Origin: Aestuariivivens sediminis
GTDB taxonomy: Bacteria > Bacteroidota > Bacteroidia > Flavobacteriales > Flavobacteriaceae
Direction of reading: 5' to 3'
DNA: 64,000 nt
Assembly (NCBI RefSeq): GCF_022662105.1
Contig: NZ_JAKMCP010000002.1
Location: forward strand, 124,001 to 188,000
Positions within the stretch are counted from its first letter, which is position 1. The number at the start of each line of letters is the position of its first letter. The notes beneath the pieces were generated by a model. The model was given only the letters and a program-made list of their open reading frames with translations. It was not told the DNA's origin and made no database searches. A program made the position numbers and the translations under genes. Positions 1 to 7,587 of the stretch are shown piece by piece.

Positions 1-88
1 ACTTTAAGGGATGAGCCTTCAATTCTCTGGCTTCCCCAATCCAGGATTCCATATGGTCAATATCATGTATAGAGGTATAATTCTTCAT
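1..88 (-). CDS. argF': N-acetylornithine (or N-succinylornithine) carbamoyltransferase, N-terminal fragment
   Basis: Only the first 29 codons lie in the window; the gene runs off the left edge. The visible N-terminus (MKNYTSIHDIDHMESWIGEA) matches what I know of the Bacteroidota transcarbamylase that carbamoylates an acylated ornithine rather than free ornithine. It is the last gene seen of the minus-strand arginine/proline operon, 78 bp downstream of proB. The position in an arginine operon supports the call. Choosing between acetyl- and succinyl-ornithine needs the missing specificity loop. Confidence 0.75.
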   Translation of the reverse strand, partial: MKNYTSIHDIDHMESWIGEARELKAHPLK

Positions 89-166
89 GCTGTTTATTTT
101 TACTCAAGGGTTCTATAATGCATTGTTCTAGGGGTAAAATCATTTTTTTTCAGACCTGAACGGTTA

Positions 167-955
167 TTACTTTATTTTGGTAAAGGGTATCTTATTTTCA
201 AAGGCATTTAACATAAAATGATCTTCCATACCATTTACAATCCAGGTTTCAATATTCGCTTTTTTAGCTAACCTTGCTGCTTCTATTTTGGACTGCATCC
301 CACCACTTCCATGTGAAGACTTAGAATCTACAACCTGCTTTTCCAAGGCTTTAAAATCCTCAACAACACTTATGGTCTCCGGGTCATGATTTTCTAAGGA
401 ATCCTTAGTGTAAATCCCATAGGTATTGGTGGCAATAATAAATAAATCCACCTCCAAAAGGGAGGCGGTTAAGGCTCCTAACTTATCGTTGTCTCCAAAT
501 TTAATTTCATCTGTAGCCACCGTATCGTTTTCATTAATAATGGGAATGTAATTATTATTGACCAAAACATTAATGGTGTTCACGATATTTGTTTTACTGT
601 CATCTTTCTTAAAATCGGAATAAGATAATAAACACTGCGATGTTAATAAGCCATATTCCCTAAAAATCTCCTGATAAATCCGAATCAAATGGGGTTGACC
701 AATAGACGCCAATGCTTGTTTTACAAAGACATCCTCTTGTTTACTTTCCAGCTTTACAAACTGTTTGGCCACTGCGATAGCCCCGGAACTAACAATAATA
801 AATTCACAAGTGTTTTTGAGCATTGCAATTTGATTTGCAATGTCCTCAATCTTACCTCTGGAAATGTTATTGGTTTCTTTTGTTAAGGTATTGGATCCTA
901 TTTTTAGTAATATGCGTTTCTTTTTATGCACTTTATCGTATCTGTCCGTTGCCAT
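167..955 (-). CDS. proB: Glutamate 5-kinase, short form
   Basis: Phosphorylates glutamate in the first step of proline synthesis (cytosolic amino-acid kinase fold). The N-terminal nucleotide-binding LLKIGSNTLT, the SSGAIAVA segment, the GDNDKLGAL substrate loop and the GSGGMQSKIEAA motif are all present. At 262 aa it lacks the C-terminal PUA domain of the roughly 367-aa E. coli enzyme. Its start overlaps the proA stop by 23 bp, so the two are translationally linked. Feedback inhibition by proline may differ from PUA-containing enzymes; that is inference. Confidence 0.93.
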   Translation of the reverse strand: MATDRYDKVHKKKRILLKIGSNTLTKETNNISRGKIEDIANQIAMLKNTCEFIIVSSGAIAVAKQFVKLESKQEDVFVKQALASIGQPHLIRIYQEIFREYGLLTSQCLLSYSDFKKDDSKTNIVNTINVLVNNNYIPIINENDTVATDEIKFGDNDKLGALTASLLEVDLFIIATNTYGIYTKDSLENHDPETISVVEDFKALEKQVVDSKSSHGSGGMQSKIEAARLAKKANIETWIVNGMEDHFMLNAFENKIPFTKIK

Positions 956-2129
956 GAACGTACCATTTATTGGTTACTAAATGTTGAAGGCCTATGGGCC
1001 CGCGTTGGTGTAATTTATCCGTACTAATAGCCAACTCCCCTCCCAAGCCTAACTGTCCTCCATCGGTAAAACGTGTGGAAGCATTATGGTAGACTGCAGC
1101 AGTATCTACATTTTCCATAAATAACTGCGCTTCTGCTGCATTTGCTGTTATTATTGAGGCCGAATGACCTCCGGAATAGGTATTAATTTTAACTATAGCC
1201 TCCTGATTCGATGCAATCTCACCAATCACAATTTTATAATCCAGAAATTCTTCGTACCACACGTCTTCTGAAGTAATCAAATTAATGTCATGGTTCTTTG
1301 ATAGAGCCTCATCCCCTAATATTTCCACATCAAATTCCTTTAATTTTGAAATCAGATTATGGACAAATTCTTCTTTATTGAACAGGTGTTTATCAATCAA
1401 CACCTTATCCAAGGCATTACATGCCGAAATTTTGGCCGTTTTGGCATTTACAATAATACGTAAGGCCATGTCCAAATCGGCTTCTTTATGCACATATACG
1501 AAATTATTACCACGTCCACTAACAATGACGGGGCACACCGCATGTTGTTTTACAAAAGCAATTAATCGTTCTCCACCACGTGGAACAATTAAATCGACCT
1601 GTTGCGTTGGCTTTTCCAAAAAAGCCCGGGTTTCGGATCGATTAAATTGCAAATATTCCACCCAATCCTGAGATGCTCCTTGCTCCTTTAATGCTTTGTG
1701 CCATAATTCCACAATTTTTAAATTGGAGTTCAAAGATTCCTTTCCTCCTTTTAATAATATTTTATTACCCGACTTAAAGGCTATACCAGCTGCCTCCACG
1801 GTGACATCGGGTCGCGATTCATAAATGATTAATACCGTTCCGAACGATGCTGTTTTATTGTACACTTGCATACCATTGTCATGTGTAAATCGAAATCGTT
1901 CTACACCAACGGGGTCTTCTTGTGATGCTAAATGTGTTACCGATTTTATCATGTCATCCACCTTGGCATCGTCAACCTTTAATCGGTCATACATGGAAAT
2001 GTCATCACCATCATATGCTTGTAAATCGTTCTTGTTGATGGTTATTATGGCTTTCCTTTCTTCTTGTAAAAGTGATGCCATTTTTAATAAAACAGCATTG
2101 CGCTTTTCAATAGACAGTAAAGTGTTCAT
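933..2129 (-). CDS. proA: Gamma-glutamyl phosphate reductase
   Basis: Reduces gamma-glutamyl phosphate to glutamate semialdehyde with NADPH, following ProB. It is an aldehyde-dehydrogenase fold protein of 398 aa, close to the usual 415. The catalytic cysteine is C237 in AKISACNALD; YESRPDVTVEAAG and PRGGERLI are family motifs. It overlaps proB by 23 bp and follows argD by 87 bp. Its product cyclises to pyrroline-5-carboxylate, the ProC substrate encoded two genes upstream. Confidence 0.95.
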   Translation of the reverse strand: MNTLLSIEKRNAVLLKMASLLQEERKAIITINKNDLQAYDGDDISMYDRLKVDDAKVDDMIKSVTHLASQEDPVGVERFRFTHDNGMQVYNKTASFGTVLIIYESRPDVTVEAAGIAFKSGNKILLKGGKESLNSNLKIVELWHKALKEQGASQDWVEYLQFNRSETRAFLEKPTQQVDLIVPRGGERLIAFVKQHAVCPVIVSGRGNNFVYVHKEADLDMALRIIVNAKTAKISACNALDKVLIDKHLFNKEEFVHNLISKLKEFDVEILGDEALSKNHDINLITSEDVWYEEFLDYKIVIGEIASNQEAIVKINTYSGGHSASIITANAAEAQLFMENVDTAAVYHNASTRFTDGGQLGLGGELAISTDKLHQRGPIGLQHLVTNKWYVHGNGQIR

Positions 2130-2216
2130 TTTTATTTTTATTTTTTTGGTTAGCCGATAGTCTACTATTTTTAATAAGGACTTGCGACTTTAGTGATATA
2201 ATGTTTTGTTAAAATT

Positions 2217-3341
2217 TCACAGCTCCTCTTTTAAGGCTTCAAAAAAGGCATCTACATGCGATTTTTGAAGTGATAATGGTGGGAGAATACGCAAAATATT
2301 CGGGTATTTAGCGCTTCCTGTGAAAATGTTATGTTTATAGATTAATTGTTTCCTGAGATCTGCTATTGGAAATTCAAACGCCAACCCCAGCATTAAACCA
2401 CGTCCTTTTATTTGTTTGATTTGTGGAATGGCTTGGGCCTTTTGAATAAAATATTCTGAAACATCCTTCACATTTTGCATAAGGTTTTCGACCTCCATTA
2501 CTTCCAATACCGACAAAGCAGCAGCACAGGCCAAATGGTTCCCTCCAAAGGTTGTTCCCAATAAACCGTACGACGCTTCAATTTTGGGATGTATTAAAAT
2601 GCCGCCAATTGGAAAACCATTACCCATCCCCTTGGCCATGGAAATTATGTCCGGGGTTATCCCATGCTTTTGAAAAGCAAAAAAATCACCCGTACGACCA
2701 TATCCACATTGAATTTCATCTGCGATATACAGGGCACCATATTGATTGCATAAAGCATTTAATTTTTTATAAAAATCGGTAGGAGCTTCGTCCAGACCGC
2801 CAATACCTTGAATCCCCTCTATAATAATGGCACAGACATCGCCTCCTTTTAAGGCAGTTTCAACGGCATCAATATCCCCTAAATTAGCAAAAATAACATC
2901 TTGCTGGGCATTGATTGGAGCTATGATTTTAGGATTATCCGTTGCAGCAACTGCTGCCGAAGTGCGTCCATGAAACCCATTTTTAAAGGCAATTACCTTT
3001 TTCTTTCCCGTATGGAAGGAAGCTAATTTTAGGGCATTTTCATTGGCCTCTGCGCCAGAATTACATAAAAACAACTGATACTCCTCGCAACCTGAAAGTT
3101 TTCCTAATGCATTCGCTAAAGTGATCTGCAGCGGGTTTTGAATGGAATTGCTGTAAAACCCCAAACGTTCCAACTGACTCCCTACTTTGTCAACATAAGT
3201 AGGGTGGGCATGACCAATGGAAATTACCGCATGACCGCCATACAAATCTAAATATCGCTTCCCCTGGTCATCATAGACCCAAACACCATTTGCCTTTACA
3301 GGGGTAACATCGTATAATGGATAAACGTCAAATAATGGCAT
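2217..3341 (-). CDS. argD: Acetylornithine aminotransferase (class III, PLP)
   Basis: Transaminates N-acylglutamate semialdehyde to N-acylornithine. The NSGAEANE motif (about residues 94-101), the ADEIQCGYGRTG segment and the PLP lysine K237 in SMAKGMGNGFPIGG are clear. I chose the ATG at 3341 (374 aa, MPLFDVYPLY) because it begins at the family N-terminus and lies 1 bp after the proC stop. An upstream in-frame ATG at 3386 would overlap proC and add 15 unlikely residues. It could also act on succinylated substrates. Confidence 0.93.
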   Translation of the reverse strand: MPLFDVYPLYDVTPVKANGVWVYDDQGKRYLDLYGGHAVISIGHAHPTYVDKVGSQLERLGFYSNSIQNPLQITLANALGKLSGCEEYQLFLCNSGAEANENALKLASFHTGKKKVIAFKNGFHGRTSAAVAATDNPKIIAPINAQQDVIFANLGDIDAVETALKGGDVCAIIIEGIQGIGGLDEAPTDFYKKLNALCNQYGALYIADEIQCGYGRTGDFFAFQKHGITPDIISMAKGMGNGFPIGGILIHPKIEASYGLLGTTFGGNHLACAAALSVLEVMEVENLMQNVKDVSEYFIQKAQAIPQIKQIKGRGLMLGLAFEFPIADLRKQLIYKHNIFTGSAKYPNILRILPPLSLQKSHVDAFFEALKEEL

Positions 3342-3342
3342 T

Positions 3343-4137
3343 TTAACTCTTTTTAATTTGATTAATCTTTTCGAATGAGGCCACAATTCCTTGAATCAGA
3401 GCCGAACTTAATCCTTGGTGTTCCATGGCATTAAGGCCTTCAATGGTACATCCGCTTGGAGTAGTTACCCGATCTATTTCCTGCTCGGGATGTCTTCCTG
3501 ATTCTATCAACAAACTGGCAGCTCCATAACAGGTTTGAATGGCTAACTCATGCGCTTGCTCTGCCTCAAAACCCAATTGAATGGCTCCCTGGGTTGTGGC
3601 ACGCACCAAACGCATCCAAAACGCGATACCACTGGCACAAATGACTGTTGCGGCCTGAACCAATTCTTCAGGAATGACCATCGTAACCCCTAATTGGTTA
3701 AAAATCTCTTGTGCCAAAGCCACCTTATCCTGGGCTTTTTGATTGGCTGAGATGCAGGTCATGGACTTACCGATGGAAATAGCTGTATTTGGCATTACTC
3801 GAATGATATTTTTATCGGCTCCAATTAGGCCTTCAATTCGAGCTATATCAACCCCTGCAGCAACGGAGATAACCACATGATTATTCGTAATCAAAGAGGC
3901 TACACTTTCCATTACACCATTAATATGCTTTGGTTGTAAGGCAAAAATGACCATTTCTGATGCCTTAACCGCCAATAGATTATCGCTGGTGACCGTAACA
4001 TTTTCAAGGTTTTTATAAGCATCGACATGCGCTGTATTCTTGTCACTTAAGTACAACGATGTGAAATTGTTGTTTTTAATGAGTCCCTTTGCAACTGAAC
4101 TTCCCAAATTTCCGGTTCCTATGATGGCTATTTTCAT
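3343..4137 (-). CDS. proC: Pyrroline-5-carboxylate reductase
   Basis: Reduces pyrroline-5-carboxylate to proline with NAD(P)H. The N-terminal Rossmann motif IGTGNLGSSVAKGL, the VISVAAG strand, RVMPNTAISIGKSM and the C-terminal dimerisation part (VTTPSGCTIEGLNAME) are intact. Length is 264 aa, typical. It sits between argC and argD, so arginine and proline genes are truly interleaved in one transcription unit. Confidence 0.95.
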   Translation of the reverse strand: MKIAIIGTGNLGSSVAKGLIKNNNFTSLYLSDKNTAHVDAYKNLENVTVTSDNLLAVKASEMVIFALQPKHINGVMESVASLITNNHVVISVAAGVDIARIEGLIGADKNIIRVMPNTAISIGKSMTCISANQKAQDKVALAQEIFNQLGVTMVIPEELVQAATVICASGIAFWMRLVRATTQGAIQLGFEAEQAHELAIQTCYGAASLLIESGRHPEQEIDRVTTPSGCTIEGLNAMEHQGLSSALIQGIVASFEKINQIKKS

Positions 4138-4234
4138 AATATTTTCTTTATTAACAGGAATTCTATTGTCATGTCATATCCACATAATCATTGACCACGA
4201 CCAGGTTCAATGACCGACAGGAATCCATTATTGG

Positions 4235-5218
4235 TTAAAAGTAATTGGCCTTTAAGTTTAAACCTGTAGTTTCTTCAAAACCAAACATTAAATTCATATT
4301 TTGTAAGGCTTGTCCTGAAGCCCCTTTCAATAAATTATCAATAATACTCGTAATTAACAGTTTGTTATTGTGCTTGTGCAAATGTAGTAGACATTTGTTC
4401 GTATTTACGACCTGCTTTAAATGTAAAACATCTTCCGACACGGATGTAAATTTAGCCGTTTTATAAAATGTTTGGTAAATGGAAGTTGCTTCTTCAATCG
4501 ATCCTTCAAAATGAGTATAAACTGTTGCAAAAATCCCTCTTGAAAAATTACCCCTATTGGGCATAAACAAGATCTCTGAAGTAAAATCATTTTGTAATTG
4601 CCTTACAGACTGATAGATCTCCCCAAGGTGCTGATGTGTAAAGGGTTTGTAATAGGAAAAATTATTATCGCGCCACGGAAAATGTGACGTGGCCGTTAGC
4701 GAAGTCCCTGCCCCAGTGGCCCCTGTAACGGCATTAACATGTACATCTTTGTCCAACAAACCCAAATTGGCTAATGGCAATAATGCCAACTGAATAGCCG
4801 TGGCAAAGCATCCTGGATTAGCAATTTGATGAGCCCTTTTTATGGTTTCCCTTTGTAATTCGGGTAATCCGTAAACAAATTCCATGCCCATCGACTTCTC
4901 ATCGTTTTCTAACCTAAAATCATTGCCCAAATCTATAATCTTTGTCCGTTTAGAAAAGGGATTGGCTTCCAAAAATTTAATTGAATTACCATGACCCAGA
5001 CACAGAAACAACACCTCTACGTCGGGGTTAACGGTATCGGTAAACTTTATATCCAAACTTCCAACTAAATCTTGATGCACCTTGCTAATAGGATTTCCTG
5101 CATTACTGGTGCTATACACAAAATCCAGATGCACCTCAGGATGGTTAATAAGCAAACGTATCAATTCTCCCGCGGTGTAACCGGCCCCACCAATAATGCC
5201 AACTTTAATATTTTTCAT
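4235..5218 (-). CDS. argC: N-acetyl-gamma-glutamyl-phosphate reductase
   Basis: Third step of arginine synthesis: NADPH reduction of N-acyl-glutamyl phosphate. The GIIGGAGYTAGELIRLL dinucleotide motif is at the N-terminus and the catalytic cysteine is C137 in IANPGCFATA; HFPWRDNNFSYY and the C-terminal GASGQALQNMN segment fit the family. Length is 327 aa. It lies 63 bp downstream of argG and 97 bp upstream of proC; neither gap holds an obvious terminator. Confidence 0.95.
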   Translation of the reverse strand: MKNIKVGIIGGAGYTAGELIRLLINHPEVHLDFVYSTSNAGNPISKVHQDLVGSLDIKFTDTVNPDVEVLFLCLGHGNSIKFLEANPFSKRTKIIDLGNDFRLENDEKSMGMEFVYGLPELQRETIKRAHQIANPGCFATAIQLALLPLANLGLLDKDVHVNAVTGATGAGTSLTATSHFPWRDNNFSYYKPFTHQHLGEIYQSVRQLQNDFTSEILFMPNRGNFSRGIFATVYTHFEGSIEEATSIYQTFYKTAKFTSVSEDVLHLKQVVNTNKCLLHLHKHNNKLLITSIIDNLLKGASGQALQNMNLMFGFEETTGLNLKANYF

Positions 5219-5281
5219 TTGTCATGTTTTAGTTGTGATTCATCTCCCGATACATCAAGGTCTGAATGACATGTTACCTTA

Positions 5282-6457
5282 TTAAGAGTTTACCTGTTGA
5301 TATATCTTGTTTTGATTTCCAAATATTTTAATAAAACCCTTGGCCTCATCGGCTGTCCATCCCTTATTTTCCTCGCCATAACTTCCAAATTTTGCACTCA
5401 TTAGGTCATGTTTAGAGCTAATGCCATCCAATGTAAAATGATAGGGTTTTAAGGTTACAGTAACATCGCCACTTACCTTATCCTGACTGCTTTCTAAAAA
5501 AGCTTCCATATCCCGCATTACGGGATCTAAATATTGACCTTCATGCAAATGCATACCATAAAAACTGGCTATATATTCTTTATGTTGAAGCTGCCATTTG
5601 GTTAAAGTATGCTTTTCCAATAAATGGTGGGCTTTTATCGTGATTAATGCTGCCGCAGCTTCAAAACCTACACGCCCTTTTATGCCAACTATGGTATCCC
5701 CTACGTGGATATCTCTACCAATGGCATAAGCCGATGCGATAGTATTGAGTGTTTCAATATTTATCTCCGGATCGTTTTCAACACCATTTACGGCCACTAA
5801 TTCACCCTTTTTAAAACGTAATTTTACCTTTTCATCTTCGGCATGTTTAATCTGAGAGGGATAGGCTTCTTCAGGTAATGGTTTGTTGGAGGTCAAGGTT
5901 TCTGAACCACCAACACTTGTTCCCCACAATCCCTTGTTAATAGAATATTTGGCTTTTTCCCAAGACGTGTCAATACCATTGGCCTTTAAATAGTCTATTT
6001 CCTGCTGTCTGGTTAATTTCTCGTCCCTAATGGGTGTGATAATTTGAATGTTTGGCGCAAGGGTTTGAAAAATCATGTCGAAACGAACTTGGTCATTTCC
6101 GGCACCCGTACTTCCATGCGCTATATAGTCGGCATCTATACTTTTGGCGTATTCAACAATTTCTATGGCCTGGATTATACGTTCAGCACTAACCGATAAT
6201 GGATAGGTATTATTTTTTAATACATTCCCAAAAATTAAATACTTGACTACTTTTTGATAGAAGGTAGCGACAGCATCTATGTTTTTGTAGGTAGCGACGC
6301 CCATTTTATAAGCATTGCTTTCAATATGTTCTATTTCCTTTTTTGTAAAACCCCCGGTGTTTACACTTACGGCATGTACCTCAAATTTCTTTGACAAACT
6401 CACTGCACAATACGAAGTGTCCAATCCGCCACTATAGGCGATTACTAATTTTTTCAT
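5282..6457 (-). CDS. argG: Argininosuccinate synthase
   Basis: Joins citrulline and aspartate using ATP. The PP-loop YSGGLDTSY (residues 8-16), AHGSTGAGNDQVRFD and SINKGLWGTSVGG are diagnostic. At 391 aa it is the normal size. It starts 4 bp after the stop of the upstream GNAT gene, so those two are co-translated. Its place near the head of the operon is the usual Bacteroidota order (argG, argC, argD, then argF'). Confidence 0.95.
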   Translation of the reverse strand: MKKLVIAYSGGLDTSYCAVSLSKKFEVHAVSVNTGGFTKKEIEHIESNAYKMGVATYKNIDAVATFYQKVVKYLIFGNVLKNNTYPLSVSAERIIQAIEIVEYAKSIDADYIAHGSTGAGNDQVRFDMIFQTLAPNIQIITPIRDEKLTRQQEIDYLKANGIDTSWEKAKYSINKGLWGTSVGGSETLTSNKPLPEEAYPSQIKHAEDEKVKLRFKKGELVAVNGVENDPEINIETLNTIASAYAIGRDIHVGDTIVGIKGRVGFEAAAALITIKAHHLLEKHTLTKWQLQHKEYIASFYGMHLHEGQYLDPVMRDMEAFLESSQDKVSGDVTVTLKPYHFTLDGISSKHDLMSAKFGSYGEENKGWTADEAKGFIKIFGNQNKIYQQVNS

Positions 6458-6461
6458 GATA

Positions 6462-7082
6462 TTATTGTTTCTTATCCTTTTTTAAAAACATGGTTTCCTT
6501 AATATGCTTGAGCCTATTGAAAACCTTTTCCTTAACCAACTTTCTTTTATTTTTATCTTTTGCTTTAGGATCGTAGAGCATGCCCGTACACAAACACATT
6601 TTTCTATTAGTGCGTGTTAGTACGTCATAGTTTTTACATGTCTGACATCCATCCCAAAACGTTGGATCGTCTGTTAATTCAGAAAATGGAACTGGCTTAT
6701 AACCCAAATCACTATTCATTTTCATTACGGCCAATCCTGTGGTTATACTGAATACTTTGGCATCAGGAAATTTGTTTCTCGAATGCTCAAATATTTTATG
6801 CTTTATTTTTTTTGCAAGGCCTTCTCCTCTATAATCGGGATGTACAATCAAACCTGAATTCGCAACAAATTTTCCATGACCCCACTTCTCTATATAACAA
6901 AATCCAGCAAATTTATCACCATCCAAAGCAATTACGGCATTACCATTTTCCATTTTAGTGGCAATGTATTCTGGGGTACGTCTAGCTATACCAGTACCTC
7001 TTACCATAGCGGATTCTGCAATGGTATCGCAAATAGTTTGTGCATATTTAATATGTGATGTATCGGCTATTACTACCTTCAT
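6462..7082 (-). CDS. GNAT N-acetyltransferase, first gene of arginine/proline operon; possible N-acylglutamate synthase
   Basis: A 206-aa GNAT-fold protein. The acetyl-CoA loop is visible as YRGEGLAKK (about residues 84-92), preceded by the strand SGLIVHPD. A C-terminal extension has two close cysteine pairs (C146/C149 and C163/C165), a possible metal knuckle, followed by a Lys-rich tail. It opens the operon and is tightly linked to argG. No other N-acetylglutamate synthase is visible here, so it may supply the acyl group to glutamate; that is inference. ATG at 7082 chosen over a TTG at 7088. Confidence 0.75.
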   Translation of the reverse strand: MKVVIADTSHIKYAQTICDTIAESAMVRGTGIARRTPEYIATKMENGNAVIALDGDKFAGFCYIEKWGHGKFVANSGLIVHPDYRGEGLAKKIKHKIFEHSRNKFPDAKVFSITTGLAVMKMNSDLGYKPVPFSELTDDPTFWDGCQTCKNYDVLTRTNRKMCLCTGMLYDPKAKDKNKRKLVKEKVFNRLKHIKETMFLKKDKKQ

Positions 7083-7307
7083 TTCCAAGTCTGTATTAAT
7101 GTCAATTATGATCTCATTTTTTTAATTCTGAACTGGACTCACCTTGTTCAATAAACGATTATACACCCTTACGGGCGACGAGGAAAATTGTGGCGCATAG
7201 GATTATTGTTAATGACTCTATTAACTGTATTTTGAAATGCTATGATGAAGTTTTTGGACAATTTGAAAAAAATTAAAATTACGTTTGGTTTTGGTCAATT
7301 CGGAGTG

Positions 7308-7379
7308 TTAGAAACAGCGGCGACGACGCACCGGTAAACAGGGTATAGACCTACGTATTTTATTTTTTAAATTTTTCAT
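7308..7379 (-). CDS. Arg-rich leader peptide of the arginine/proline operon (candidate)
   Basis: A 23-codon ORF with an ATG start 226 bp upstream of the GNAT start codon on the same strand. It begins MKNLKNKIRRSIP and ends PVRRRRCF followed by TAA. Six of 23 codons are Arg, including a run of four (CGT CGT CGC CGC) just before the end, as expected of a leader peptide that senses charged tRNA-Arg. A -7-like box (TATATTCG, plus-strand 7410-7417) lies about 30 bp upstream. I see no intrinsic terminator between it and the GNAT gene, so the mechanism is open (Rho, RNA stability or translation coupling). Confidence 0.55.
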   Translation of the reverse strand: MKNLKNKIRRSIPCLPVRRRRCF

Positions 7380-7587
7380 GATGTAAAACTATTAATTTAT
7401 TTAACATTACGAATATAAAGTCATTACTTTTTGATGAAAATTACCAATATTGAACAAAAAATACACATTTGTTAAAAATAACGAAAGTTTTTGGGTTACA
7501 ATTTTGATTTTAAAAAAGACCCCAACTGTTGAAGCTCAGCTTTCAGATCCAATTTTAATGGGTAATGTTTTATATTAGCTTTATAAA

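Noticed and set aside
1285-1671. Long opposite-strand ORFs inside proA, the 16.1-kb Gfo/Idh gene, ilvA, ilvD and hppA
   Set aside because: They lie fully inside well-supported genes on the other strand and have no recognisable domains or start context.
7089-7307. Intrinsic attenuator terminator in the arginine leader
   Set aside because: U-rich stretches exist but no GC-rich stem precedes them; CGCCCGTAAGGGTG makes only a four-pair hairpin without a U tract.
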